This document shows positions 32,853 to 41,939 of a stretch of DNA of 64,000 bases, one piece after another (position 1 is the first letter of the stretch; the number at the start of each line of letters is the position of its first letter). Origin of the DNA: Thalassobacterium maritimum (GTDB lineage Bacteria; Verrucomicrobiota; Verrucomicrobiia; Opitutales; Coraliomargaritaceae); the NCBI RefSeq assembly GCF_031127805.1, contig NZ_JARXHW010000009.1:1-64000 (forward strand), in the 5' to 3' direction. The translations under genes were made by a program, and so were the position numbers. The notes below the pieces were generated by a model. That model saw only the letters and a program-made list of their open reading frames with translations. It searched no databases and was not told the origin of the DNA.

Positions 32853-33379
32853 TTGGGCGGGACGCCCAATCTCCCTGAGTGGCGTATTTGGAGCCAAGGC
32901 GTCCCGCCTTGTTGCGTCGTGCTCGTTACCGGGCGGAGTGACTTTGGGCGGGACGCCCAATCTCCATAGGTGCCGCATCTGGAGCCAAGGCGTCCCGCCT
33001 TGCTGCGTCGTGCTCGTTACCGGGCGGAGTTACCTTGGGCGGGACGCCCAATCTCCATGGGTGGCGTATTTGGAGCCAAGGCGTCCCGCCTTGATGCGTC
33101 GTGCTTGTTACCGAGCGGAGTTGCTTTGGGCGGGACGCCCAATCTCCATGGTTGACGCATTTGGAGCCAAGGCGTCCCGCCTTGATGCGTCGTGCTTGTT
33201 ACCGAGCGGAGTTGCTTTGGGCGGGACGCCCAATCTCCATGAGTGGCGTATTTGGAGCCAAGGCGTCCCGCCTTGCTACGTCGTGCTCGTTACCGAGCGG
33301 AGTTACCTTGGGCGGGACGCCCAATCTCCATAGGTGGCGCATTTGGAGCCAAGGCGTCCCGCCTTGCTACGTCGTGCTG
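32853..33379. repeat. Left REP/BIME array: six 91-bp units
   Basis: Six direct repeats starting at 32853, 32944, 33035, 33126, 33217 and 33308, each exactly 91 bp. Every unit has a palindrome TTGGGCGGGACGCCCAA, a spacer of about 29 bp, a second palindrome AAGGCGTCCCGCCTT and a conserved tail ending in GGAGT. The cores GGCGGGACGCC and GGCGTCCCGCC are reverse complements of each other, so each unit is a pair of inverted REP elements (a BIME). Substitutions are scattered in the spacers, while palindromes stay almost unchanged. Open frames through the array are by-products of its low stop content. Confidence 0.93.
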
Positions 33380-33428
33380 AGTGGAATCTGGATTCGACTT
33401 ATATGTATTTTTTTGTTATGTGAGTGTT

Positions 33429-34037
33429 ATGCAGGATTTTTTTAATCCTTACAGTGCGATTCGGATACACGGCTCAACCTTGCCACATTGGCAGCAGGGT
33501 TCTGCTTACGTTTTTACGACTTGGCGTTTGGCGGATTCTTTACCTCTTGATTTGTTGAGAGAGTGGAAAGCGGAACGGGAGGTTTGGATGGCGCAACACC
33601 CTTCGCCTTGGTCGCAAGGGGTTTGGGATCAGTATAACGAACTTTTTCCAGAGCGTATGGAGTCTTGGTTGGATCGTGGGATGGGCAGTTGCCTGTTACG
33701 GCAGGCCGCGCTTCGGCGTATTGTTTGCCTAGCTTTGCGCTTTTTTGATGGAGATCGTTACACGGTTGCTGGCTTTGTGGTGATGCCAAATCATGTGCAT
33801 ATTGTATTTCAGCCAATGCAGGGCTACTTGATTGAGGAAATTCTGCATTCATGGAAAAGCTATACCTCAAAAGAGCTGAATAAGTTAACCGGGGCACGAG
33901 GGGAGCTCTGGCAGCGCGGTTATTGGGATCGTTTAATTCGTAGCCGAGCGCACTTTGAGCATTGCTTGCGCTATATGCGTGAGAATCCGTCTGTAGCTCG
34001 CTTACCGGCAGGGGATTACACGATATTCGAGCGATGA
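33429..34037 (+). CDS. REP-associated tyrosine transposase (RAYT, IS200-like Y1 family)
   Basis: Single-strand HUH transposase-like protein of 202 aa from ATG 33429. The HUH motif reads MPNHVHIVFQP and the nucleophile region is likely GYWDRLIRSRAHFEHCLRYM, where the Tyr follows GELWQRG. RAYTs bind and nick REP hairpins and are thought to have been domesticated to spread them. This copy lies between two arrays of the same 91-bp unit, which is what is expected of a RAYT and its cognate REPs. A longer frame from 33381 would read out of the left array and is unlikely. Confidence 0.92.
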   Translation: MQDFFNPYSAIRIHGSTLPHWQQGSAYVFTTWRLADSLPLDLLREWKAEREVWMAQHPSPWSQGVWDQYNELFPERMESWLDRGMGSCLLRQAALRRIVCLALRFFDGDRYTVAGFVVMPNHVHIVFQPMQGYLIEEILHSWKSYTSKELNKLTGARGELWQRGYWDRLIRSRAHFEHCLRYMRENPSVARLPAGDYTIFER

Positions 34038-34055
34038 GTGTCGAGCGGAGTTGCT

Positions 34056-34655
34056 TTGGGCGGGACGCCCAATCTCCATGGTTGGCGCATTTGGAGTCAA
34101 GGCGTCCCGCCTTGTTGCGTCGTGCTTGTTACCGAGCGGAGTGACTTTGGGCGGGACGCCCAATCTCCATAGGTAGCGCATTTGGAGCCAAGGCGTCCCG
34201 CCTTGTAGCGTCGTGCTTGTTACCGAGCGGAGTGACTTTGGGCGGGACGCCCAATCTCCATAGGTAGCGCATATGGAGTCAAGGCGTCCCGCCTTGTTGC
34301 GTCGTGCTCGTTGCCGGGCGGAGTGACTTCGGGCGGGACGCCCAATCTCCATGGCTGGCGTATTTGGAGCCAAGGCGTCCCGCCTTGTTGCGTCGTGCTC
34401 GTTGCCGAGCGGAGTGACTTTGGGCGGGACGCCCAATCTCCATGGTTGGCGCATTTGGAGTCAAGGCGTCCCGCCTTGTTGCGTCGTGCTCGTTGCCGGG
34501 CGGAGTTGCTTTGGGCGGGACGCCCAATCTCCATGGTTGGCGCATTTGGAGTCAAGGCGTCCCGCCTTGTTGCGTCGTGCTCGTTGCCGGGCGGAGTGAC
34601 TTTGGGCGGGACGCCCAATCCCCATAGCTGACGTATTTAGAACCAAGGCGTATAT
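34056..34655. repeat. Right REP/BIME array: seven full and one decayed 91-bp unit
   Basis: Units start at 34056, 34147, 34238, 34329, 34420, 34511 and 34602, each 91 bp from the last and in the same orientation as the left array. A partial tail (GAGCGGAGTTGC) just after the RAYT stop at 34040-34055 represents the preceding unit. The last unit loses its second palindrome: AACCAAGGCGTATATG replaces the hairpin. With the left array this makes about fourteen copies around the RAYT gene. Confidence 0.93.
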
Positions 34656-34694
34656 GCATTTGTGTTTTGAATAAAGCTTTGCATAGCTCTAGGC

Positions 34695-35714
34695 ATGGAA
34701 AAAAGACGTTTAGGACGTAGCGGCATGGTCGTTTCTGAAATTTGCCTTGGCACGATGACTTTCGGTTCGCAGCTGGATGAGCGCGAATCGTTTGCGATTA
34801 TGGATGAGGCCTACGAGGCGGGCATCGATTTCTTCGATACGGCGGAAATTTATCCGGTGCCGCCCAAGGCGGAGTGGGTGAATCGCACCGAGGAAATTGT
34901 GGGCAAGTGGTTAAAAGGGAAGGATCGTAGTTCGATTTTGCTGGCTACCAAGGTGGTGGGCCCAGGGCATGGCTGGTTTGTGCCGCCGATTCGCTCAGGC
35001 AAGACGGCGCTGGATCGTCACCATATTCGTATTGCGATCGAGGGCAGCTTACGTCGTTTACAGACGGATTATGTGGACCTTTATCAAACGCACTGGCCGG
35101 ATCATGACTTCGGCTACGAAGAGACTTTGCAAACACTGACCGAACTGCAAGAAGAGGGCAAAGTGCGGGTGATCGGCAGCTCCAATGAAACGGAGTGGGG
35201 CACCATGAAGGCGAATCAGGTGGCCCAGGAGAATGGCTATGCACGCTACCAGACGATTCAAAACAACTTTTCGATTAATAACCGGCGCTTTGAAGATGCC
35301 CTCGCCGACATTTGTCGCCGCGAGGGAATCAGTCTGTTGCCATACTCGCCGATCGGCGGCGGTGTGCTGAGCGGGAAATACAACAATGGTGCGCGTCCGC
35401 AAGGGGCGCGCTTCTCGGAGTATTTACAGACTGGAGGCGAGCGCCAGCGGCAGATGGCGGAGCGCTTCGTTAATGATAAGAGCCTCGCGACCACCGCGGA
35501 GCTGATCGAACTGGCGCAGGAGCTCAACATCGATGTGGTCACACTTGCGGTGGCTTGGAGTAAACAGCACGACTTTGTGGCTTCGACTATTATTGGTGCG
35601 AACTCAAGTGAGCAACTCAAGCCGAGCTTGGCCGCGGCAGGTCTGAAGCTGAGTGATGAAACGCTGCAAAAGATCGACGCGATTTCGGCGAAATATCCTT
35701 ACCCGATGGGTTGA
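34695..35714 (+). CDS. Aldo/keto reductase
   Basis: NADPH-dependent oxidoreductase of 339 aa on a TIM barrel. The catalytic tetrad is visible: Asp and Tyr in FFDTAEIYPVPPKAE, Lys in ILLATKVVGPG, His in YVDLYQTHWPDHDFG. The N-terminus RRLGRSGMVVSEICLGTM and the C-terminal cofactor segment STIIGANSSEQLKPSLAA fit the Tas/YhdN-type branch. Substrate not predictable. It starts about 40 bp after the decayed end of the repeat array, and folP follows with one base between stop and start. Confidence 0.92.
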   Translation: MEKRRLGRSGMVVSEICLGTMTFGSQLDERESFAIMDEAYEAGIDFFDTAEIYPVPPKAEWVNRTEEIVGKWLKGKDRSSILLATKVVGPGHGWFVPPIRSGKTALDRHHIRIAIEGSLRRLQTDYVDLYQTHWPDHDFGYEETLQTLTELQEEGKVRVIGSSNETEWGTMKANQVAQENGYARYQTIQNNFSINNRRFEDALADICRREGISLLPYSPIGGGVLSGKYNNGARPQGARFSEYLQTGGERQRQMAERFVNDKSLATTAELIELAQELNIDVVTLAVAWSKQHDFVASTIIGANSSEQLKPSLAAAGLKLSDETLQKIDAISAKYPYPMG

Positions 35715-35715
35715 T

Positions 35716-36546
35716 ATGCGAAATCATTCGTTCTATAAAACGGCTCGCCGTGAGCTGACATTGGGGGCGCGGACGCACCTTGTCGGTATCCTAAACCTGA
35801 CCCCCGATTCTTTTTCGGACGGAGGGGACTTTGTGGACCTCGATGCGGCGGTCTTGCACTTCCATGCGATGGTTGAGGCGGGGGCGGAGATGATTGATAT
35901 CGGTGGCGAATCAACGCGGCCGGGCTATATACCTGTTTCGCCGACTGAGGAGATCGCACGGGTGGTGCCTTTTATTGAGAAGGTGAGGCCCCATACGGAT
36001 GCTCTGATTTCGATCGATACTTCAAAGGCGGAGGTTGCTGCGGCGGCCATAGCTGCAGGCGCGGATGTCGTGAACGATGTCTGGGGCGCGCAGCGTGATC
36101 CACGCATGCCGGAGGTGATGGCTGCAGGGGGGGCGTGTGTGTTGATGCATAACCGCCCCGCGGAAGAGGCGGGCCTCGGCGATGTGATGTTGGCGATTCA
36201 AGAGTTTTTGCAGTGCTCGATCGAGCGTGTCAAAGCGGCTGGAGTGCGGGATGATGCGATCCTACTCGATCCCGGCTTGGGCTTTGGGAAGACTTACGAG
36301 GAGAATTGGGAAATTATGCGTCGCCTGCCGGAGTTGCTTGCGATGGGCTACCCCGTATTGCTCGGTGCTTCACGTAAATCGATGATCGCAAAATTGCTGG
36401 ATCTAAAAGATCCGAAGGCACGTTTGAGTGGCACCTTGGCCACCACTGCGCTGGGGATTCAGGCGGGCGTTGACTTTATTCGCGTGCACGATGTGCGAGA
36501 GAACCGCGAGTGTGCGGATGTGGTCGATCATTGTCGCCGCTTCTAG
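35716..36546 (+). CDS. folP: Dihydropteroate synthase
   Basis: Condenses p-aminobenzoate with the pterin diphosphate in folate synthesis; the sulfonamide target. The 276-aa protein carries LVGILNLTPDSFSDGG, AEMIDIGGESTRPG, ISIDTSKAEVAAAAI, VNDVWGAQRDP, LDPGLGFGKTYEEN and VLLGASRKSMIAKL. ATG 35716 is chosen because it follows the aldo/keto reductase stop by one base; a longer frame from 35653 overlaps that gene. Confidence 0.97.
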   Translation: MRNHSFYKTARRELTLGARTHLVGILNLTPDSFSDGGDFVDLDAAVLHFHAMVEAGAEMIDIGGESTRPGYIPVSPTEEIARVVPFIEKVRPHTDALISIDTSKAEVAAAAIAAGADVVNDVWGAQRDPRMPEVMAAGGACVLMHNRPAEEAGLGDVMLAIQEFLQCSIERVKAAGVRDDAILLDPGLGFGKTYEENWEIMRRLPELLAMGYPVLLGASRKSMIAKLLDLKDPKARLSGTLATTALGIQAGVDFIRVHDVRENRECADVVDHCRRF

Positions 36547-36552
36547 CGCGGC

Positions 36553-38004
36553 TTAGGACTGTTCTTTCTTCTTTTTGACGATTTCTAATAAAGTGGCGCG
36601 CATTTCTTTGAGGCCGACAGGCTTGGGCAGGTAATATTCCATGCCGGCTTCTTTGAAGCGACTACGGTCGGAGATTACGTTAAAGGCGGTGACGGCAATG
36701 ATGGGGATGTCTTTGACTTCGTCGCCAGCAAGGCCGCTACGAATCGCCATGGTTGCTTCGACTCCATCCATGATTGGCATATCCACGTCTGTGAGGAGGA
36801 CGTCAAAGCTGGGGTCTTGCTGCAGGGCGATGATGGCTTCTTGTCCGTTCTCCACCGCGGTGACTTCTTGCCCCATCTTTTTGAGTAGCATGACGATTAA
36901 GTTGCGGCTGGCACGGTCGTCTTCAGCGGCGAGCACTTTCAGCTTCTCTGGTAGCTCTCGTAGTGTTTTGAGTCCGCTTTTACCGCTTTGCACGCGTAGA
37001 CCGCCGATCGGTTTGGCGGCAGAGGGGGAGGCGATCATATGTTCCATGGTAAATCTTAGGGTACTGCGAACGCCTCCTTCTGGGATTTGCTCCGATTGCA
37101 CCGTGCCTTGGTAGAATCCGACTAAGGCTTTGGCAACGGCCAGGTGTAGATACTCGATTTTGATACGGCTTCGTTCCTTGCCGCTTGCGATATTCAAGAT
37201 CTCGTGCACAGAAGCTTCGCGATCTTCCTCCATGACTTCAAGGGGGTTGACTACACTGAGCTCAATGGCGTCATCTTGTTTTTTCCAGCTAATCTTGAGT
37301 GTGTGCTTCTCTTCGGGGAGTCCCGTCATGGGCACAGCTTCGATGGAGCTCAGCACCACTGATTTAATAATGGTGCTGATGTGATCGCTGTCTCCACGTA
37401 AGCGTAAGCGATTGTTTTCGTGCTCTGTTTGAATTTTGATCTGGCGACCATTTGCCCGGAAGGCGACATCTTCGCGGATCTGCTCAATGGTGTCGCGCAG
37501 GGAGACCCATTCGCGATACTGGGGTAAAAACTCGTTTTCGTTTTGGATACGTGCGAGATTCGTCAATGTATGCAGGACGGAGTGCATGTGGTGGGCACAG
37601 CCCTCGAGTTCTATGAGTTGGTCAGATGAATCATCCTCTTCGCGTAATACTTGAGCGATGCCCATGATGCCATTGAGCGGCGTCTTTAATTCATGTGACA
37701 GGGTGGCTAGCAGTGAGTCGGAGCTGTCGAAGTAAGCGGGCTCGGGTTCGGGCTTTGACTCCGGTAATTGCTCGGGCTTTGAGGCTTCTTCTGGCTTGGG
37801 CTCTGGCTGTGCGGGCTTCGTGATCTTTTTAGAGGGTACGGGCTCCTGGCTTGCATTGCGACGAATGATGTTGAGTGCGGACGCATCTAACTTTTGCTCT
37901 AGTTCTGCGATGGCTTTCGACTTGTCTTTTAAACGAGCCATCAGAAATAGAATACAGAGTCCGAGCAGTATAGTCGGGACGAGTGCTGTCAGTATTGGTA
38001 ACAT
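36553..38004 (-). CDS. Hybrid histidine kinase with degenerate ATPase domain and C-terminal receiver
   Basis: Protein of 483 aa: one N-terminal helix (ILTALVPTILLGLCILFLM), a Pro/Glu/Lys-rich linker with repeated KPEP-type units (about 45-95), a HisKA helix with the phospho-His in LLATLSHELKTPLNGIMG, an ATPase-like domain (about 205-335) and a receiver (about 355-480; AAEDDRASRNL, DVLLTDVDMPIMDG, ITVTAFN-like Thr region, KPVG). In the ATPase domain the N-box Asn and the G1 (DxGxG) and G2 (GxGL) boxes are not recognisable: the N-box position reads IKSVVLSSIEAV and G1 reads VVNPLEVM. It may act as a phosphate-shuttling pseudokinase. It is convergent with folP. Confidence 0.88.
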   Translation of the reverse strand: MLPILTALVPTILLGLCILFLMARLKDKSKAIAELEQKLDASALNIIRRNASQEPVPSKKITKPAQPEPKPEEASKPEQLPESKPEPEPAYFDSSDSLLATLSHELKTPLNGIMGIAQVLREEDDSSDQLIELEGCAHHMHSVLHTLTNLARIQNENEFLPQYREWVSLRDTIEQIREDVAFRANGRQIKIQTEHENNRLRLRGDSDHISTIIKSVVLSSIEAVPMTGLPEEKHTLKISWKKQDDAIELSVVNPLEVMEEDREASVHEILNIASGKERSRIKIEYLHLAVAKALVGFYQGTVQSEQIPEGGVRSTLRFTMEHMIASPSAAKPIGGLRVQSGKSGLKTLRELPEKLKVLAAEDDRASRNLIVMLLKKMGQEVTAVENGQEAIIALQQDPSFDVLLTDVDMPIMDGVEATMAIRSGLAGDEVKDIPIIAVTAFNVISDRSRFKEAGMEYYLPKPVGLKEMRATLLEIVKKKKEQS

Positions 38005-38136
38005 TATTCGGAATAAAACCTATGTGAAAGCTGCGACAGTTATAGACGCTTCAGCAGCCTTGCAAGCAAACATCAAGCGAGTGATTGACTGGGCTAGGCG
38101 TGTGTTAGCTGGAAGGTTGTTGGCAATTAGAAAACG

Positions 38137-40608
38137 TTATTTCGATGTGCGTTTGCGGTTGCGCCCATTCTTTTTGGGGCGTTTCGTGAGCACCTTGCCA
38201 CTGGGGGCAGCCTTTGAGGCCGACTTGCTGGCTTGGCTGCTCGTCTTACGGGCAGTTTTTCTGGTGCTGCTCGTTCGCTCGGAGCTCTTGCGGCGGCCTT
38301 TGAAGGGCTTGCCTGGCTTTTTGCCGAGGTCGCGCTCATCGGAGGTCACGACGCGAAAGTCAATTTGTCGCTTAAAGCGGTCGACGCGCTCGACTTGCAC
38401 CATGATGTATTGGCCGAGTGCGTAGGTCCTCTGTTTGCGTCGGCCAATCAGAGCGGTGCCTTCGGAGTTGGGATGGTAGAAGTCGTCGTCGAGTGTCGAG
38501 ATATGCACCATGCCGAATGCCAGTGTGTCGGTGAGCTCGACGAAGAGACCGTGGTTCTTCACATCAGCTATGATGGCCTTAAAGTGTTGCTTATCTTCCT
38601 TCTGCAGTTCGCGGTCGTAAAATTCCAGCAGCTTGGTTTTGACTGACTCGCGCTCAGCGTCGACCGAGTTGCGCTCCGTCACGCTTATGTGGTCGCCGAG
38701 GCTTTCCAGCTTGCCTTGCGGATAGCGAATGTCGGGTTCGGGGAGGGCGGAGTCGGCGCCGATTTTGCACAGATAGCCGTCCAGTACGCGGTGCACAATC
38801 AGGTCGGCGTAGCGGCGGATGGGGGAGGTGAAGTGAGTGTAGTCGGGCTTGGAGAGGCCGTAGTGTCCATCGGCTGAGGCGCGGTATTGCGCCTGTTTGA
38901 GACTACGCAAGATGTGCACTTTGAGTGTGTAGCCTTGGGGGTGCTCTTTTAGCTTTTTAAGCAGTGCGGTCATCTCACGTGGTTTCTGTAGGTTGCCGCA
39001 TTTGATGCCAAAGCTCATCATCGTCTCGCGCAGTTCTTTCAGCTTATCCTCTTCTGGCTCGTCGTGCACCCGGTAGATGCAGGGAAAGTTCTGCTTCTTC
39101 ATGGTGCGTGCCACTTGCTCATTGGCGGAGAGCATAAACTCTTCGATCAATTGGTGGCTCTCGTCGTTGAATTGTTTTTCGATGCGATCGGCGTAGCCAT
39201 CTTCGTCGACATAGATTTTGACATCGGTCATGTCGAGATCGAGCGAGCCTTTACTGAAGCGGCGTTTGCGCAGTTGTGAGGCGATCTGCCATAGCTGGTC
39301 GATGTGCTTTTTGAGTGTCGCCATCTCCTCGTCGCTGACTTCGTCGAGTGAACGGCCGGTGGAGCCGGTCTGGTGCTTGGGCGGTAGCGGTGTCTTGCGG
39401 ATGGCAGCGAAGTCGTCCTGCGTCATGAAGGCGTAGGCTTGCTTGTAAGTGAGCCGCTTATTACTACGGATGACTGTGTTGGCAAATTTGACGTCGATGA
39501 CGTCGGCATGCTCGTTGAAGGTGATGAAACAGGTCTTGGTTAGGCGGTCTTCGGCCTCAACGAGTGAGCACAGACCGTTGGAGAGCGCATGCGGTAGCAT
39601 GGAAATGACGGTGCCAACTAGGTAAGTGCTATTGCCGCGCTCTTGCGCTTCACGGTCGAGGGGGCTGCCGGGTTTGACGTAATTGCTGACGTCGGCAATG
39701 TGCACGCCGACGCGAAATTTACCATTGTCGAGAAATTCCAGTGAGAGTGCGTCGTCAAAGTCTTTAGCGTCGTCGGGGTCAATGGTGAAGGTGAACAGCT
39801 CACGGCAGTCTTGGCGGTTGCCGATATCTTCGGGCCGCACCCGCTCGGGGATGCTGGCGGTCTGTTTTTCGACGGCTGCGGGGAATTTGGGGTTGAGGTC
39901 GTATTTATACAGGATCGCCTTGAACTCTGCGTCCGGCTCGTGGGTGCGACCGAGCACTTCGATGATTTCGCCCTCTGGGTTTAGGTGACGCTGTTTCCAT
40001 TCCAGCATTTTGACGACAACCTTATCGCCTTTCTTAGGAATTGGGCGCATGCCAGAGTTCTGCGGGTCGGGCACTAAGATATCTTGAATAATGCGCGGAT
40101 CGTCCGGGATCACGTAGGTGGCATGGCGGCCTTGAGCCAGGGTGCCGGGGATGGAGCTGTGCGCGCGTTTGAGGATACGGATGACGCGCACATTTGGCTT
40201 CGCATCTGGATCGTAAACGGGGCGTTGTTTGTGCCCTTTTCCGCGAAAGGGGCGTTTCGAGGGCTGCACTTTGCGAGCCAGCACGATATCGCCGTGCATT
40301 GCGACGCCAGTATCCTCTGCGTTGATCGGGTAGCCATCGCCAGCGGGCGCTGCGTCGGGTATGAGGATGGCGGAGCCGCTCTGGCGCACAATAATGCGAC
40401 CGCTGACGAGATCCGCGTCTTCCGGAATGCAGAGGCGGTCTTTTTTTAGGCGGGCGATTTCGCCGCGTTCCAGCATTTGGTCTAGGACTGTGTGAGCTTG
40501 CTTGGTTTCTGCTTCATCGAGTTTGAGCACGGAAACGATTTCCATGCGTCGCATGGGGATGTAGTCCTGAGCTCCTAAGAGCTTCAGTAGTTTTTGGCGT
40601 AGTTCCAT
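38137..40608 (-). CDS. rnr: Ribonuclease R
   Basis: Processive 3'-5' exoribonuclease of 823 aa. It has an N-terminal winged-helix-like segment, cold-shock domains, the RNB catalytic domain with the Asp cluster FTIDPDDAKDFDDALS and HIADVSNYVKPGSPLD, SPIRRYADLIVHRVL near its end, an S1 domain (FKAIIADVKNHGLFVELTD) and a Lys/Arg/Ser-rich tail of about 80 residues. The basic tail is typical of RNase R and helps bind structured RNA or ribosomes. No clear partner gene: the unknown 355-aa gene lies 56 bp upstream on the same strand. Confidence 0.95.
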   Translation of the reverse strand: MELRQKLLKLLGAQDYIPMRRMEIVSVLKLDEAETKQAHTVLDQMLERGEIARLKKDRLCIPEDADLVSGRIIVRQSGSAILIPDAAPAGDGYPINAEDTGVAMHGDIVLARKVQPSKRPFRGKGHKQRPVYDPDAKPNVRVIRILKRAHSSIPGTLAQGRHATYVIPDDPRIIQDILVPDPQNSGMRPIPKKGDKVVVKMLEWKQRHLNPEGEIIEVLGRTHEPDAEFKAILYKYDLNPKFPAAVEKQTASIPERVRPEDIGNRQDCRELFTFTIDPDDAKDFDDALSLEFLDNGKFRVGVHIADVSNYVKPGSPLDREAQERGNSTYLVGTVISMLPHALSNGLCSLVEAEDRLTKTCFITFNEHADVIDVKFANTVIRSNKRLTYKQAYAFMTQDDFAAIRKTPLPPKHQTGSTGRSLDEVSDEEMATLKKHIDQLWQIASQLRKRRFSKGSLDLDMTDVKIYVDEDGYADRIEKQFNDESHQLIEEFMLSANEQVARTMKKQNFPCIYRVHDEPEEDKLKELRETMMSFGIKCGNLQKPREMTALLKKLKEHPQGYTLKVHILRSLKQAQYRASADGHYGLSKPDYTHFTSPIRRYADLIVHRVLDGYLCKIGADSALPEPDIRYPQGKLESLGDHISVTERNSVDAERESVKTKLLEFYDRELQKEDKQHFKAIIADVKNHGLFVELTDTLAFGMVHISTLDDDFYHPNSEGTALIGRRKQRTYALGQYIMVQVERVDRFKRQIDFRVVTSDERDLGKKPGKPFKGRRKSSERTSSTRKTARKTSSQASKSASKAAPSGKVLTKRPKKNGRNRKRTSK

Positions 40609-40664
40609 TATGTAAAATTGTAAAAAGTGGGGTGTGGGGCGTCCGTCTGGGACGCGCTTTCATT

Positions 40665-41732
40665 TTATACACCATCGCCTTCGGGGAAATAGGCGGCATT
40701 GCCTTCGAGCCCGAGAGTGATGGTAATATTGAGGAATGTGATCTCGCCCATGGAGTGGCAGAGCATAAATCGGTAGTCGTTGTGCATGTCGGCGAGTTCC
40801 TTGCGGAGCTGTCGCATTTTATCAGTGCTGGATATTTGATCGGCGCACATGCAGCTTCGTAAATGCTGAACACGATGAAGGGCGAAGCGAAGGCGTCGCC
40901 GCATTAGCGAGCGCTCTTCACGTTGATACTGTTGACTGGTTTCCACATTTATCAACTCGGTGCACAACTTTACCACCGGTAAATTGTTTTTAAAGAACTG
41001 AGGTAGATAAAGTGTGCGTCGGCCTTCATAACACTGCTGGTCGAAGTCGATGGCACGCACCCGGTACTGGCTTTCTTCGAAGTCGGGAGTGACTTCGACC
41101 ACGTAGTTATAGGCGCGCATGTCGCCCAATAGACGCACAAAGCAGCGTTCATTAAATTTAATAAACTCTTTGGCTAGGCGCACAGAGTGCAGGTCTGGCT
41201 GTGGTAAATACTTACGAATAAAATCGTCGCCGGGCACGCCGATGATGTGCTCCTCAATCAAAGTATCTTTGTGCACCAAAAAGTTGATGGCGTTGGGCGA
41301 GAGTAGCTCTTCTAGTTCGAGACCGTAGATGCGGGAGGCATCGGCCTTTTTGACATAAAAGTAGTCGTGATTGTCGTTGTATTGGTTCACCACACGCACG
41401 CGCATGGGCTTGGTGTTGCCAAAGGTGCAGAAATCGACGCGATCGATGTAGAGGTTGGAGAGAATCGTTTCGTCGCCGCCGGAGCGTAAGAAAACATAGA
41501 TCTTCTTCAGCCCCTCATAGAGCTCGCGTCCAAATTGCTGCTCGTAGATCAATGTCTGCCACAGGGTGTCGTCGCCGTTTTTATTGATGAGCGGGAAGGA
41601 ATCCTCATATTTGAGCATGTCCTCATAGGTGACGGGGAGCTCTAAGGCGCGATGATACTCCGTCAAATATTGGCGAAAGCGATCGTTAATCGGGAAGAAC
41701 TGTTTGCGGTGTTGAGTGGCGGCTGCCTGCAT
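40665..41732 (-). CDS. Conserved-looking protein of unknown function
   Basis: Soluble 355-aa protein with no signal peptide or membrane helix. A stretch near the middle, LLGDMRAYNYVVEVTPDF followed by RVRAIDFDQQCYEGRR, is reminiscent of the catalytic loop and metal-binding IDFD of aminoglycoside-kinase-like or HipA-like phosphotransferases. No glycine loop or clear Lys of a kinase N-lobe is identifiable, so I do not assign kinase function. The C-terminal third is helical and basic (REERSLMRRRLRFALHRV). It sits directly upstream of rnr and could be co-transcribed. I do not recognise the family. Confidence 0.75.
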   Translation of the reverse strand: MQAAATQHRKQFFPINDRFRQYLTEYHRALELPVTYEDMLKYEDSFPLINKNGDDTLWQTLIYEQQFGRELYEGLKKIYVFLRSGGDETILSNLYIDRVDFCTFGNTKPMRVRVVNQYNDNHDYFYVKKADASRIYGLELEELLSPNAINFLVHKDTLIEEHIIGVPGDDFIRKYLPQPDLHSVRLAKEFIKFNERCFVRLLGDMRAYNYVVEVTPDFEESQYRVRAIDFDQQCYEGRRTLYLPQFFKNNLPVVKLCTELINVETSQQYQREERSLMRRRLRFALHRVQHLRSCMCADQISSTDKMRQLRKELADMHNDYRFMLCHSMGEITFLNITITLGLEGNAAYFPEGDGV

Positions 41733-41776
41733 ATTATCTATTCAAGTGTTCCTTTCATTGAAGGCGAATGAATAAT

Positions 41777-41846
41777 AACTCAAGAGTTTGAGTTCATGTA
41801 AGCGTCTATGTTTGTTACGTTACTATATTGAGTATTACTACTCAAT
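41777..41846. promoter_or_regulatory. Two inverted repeats with a shared ACTCAA/TTGAGT half-site
   Basis: In the divergent region before a PEP-CTERM gene lie AACTCAA-GAGT-TTGAGTT (41777-41794) and ATTGAGTA-TTAC-TACTCAAT (41827-41846). Both are perfect dyads with a 4-bp centre and use the same half-site in opposite order. This arrangement suggests an operator for a dimeric regulator controlling the PEP-CTERM gene and/or the divergent unknown gene. The regulator is unknown. Confidence 0.45.
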
Positions 41847-41939
41847 TTGAGGGGTTGAATGCTTGAATTGGGCTTTGTGTCGTATGTGGACACTACCATT
41901 CAATTATCAATATTAATACATACTAAACAAAGGCTTCAC

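Noticed and set aside
32853..34655. Long open reading frames through the 91-bp arrays and the idea of a CRISPR
   Set aside because: The frames repeat the same peptide in shifting registers, because 91 is not a multiple of three and the unit has few stops. There are no unique spacers, so it is a BIME array and not CRISPR.
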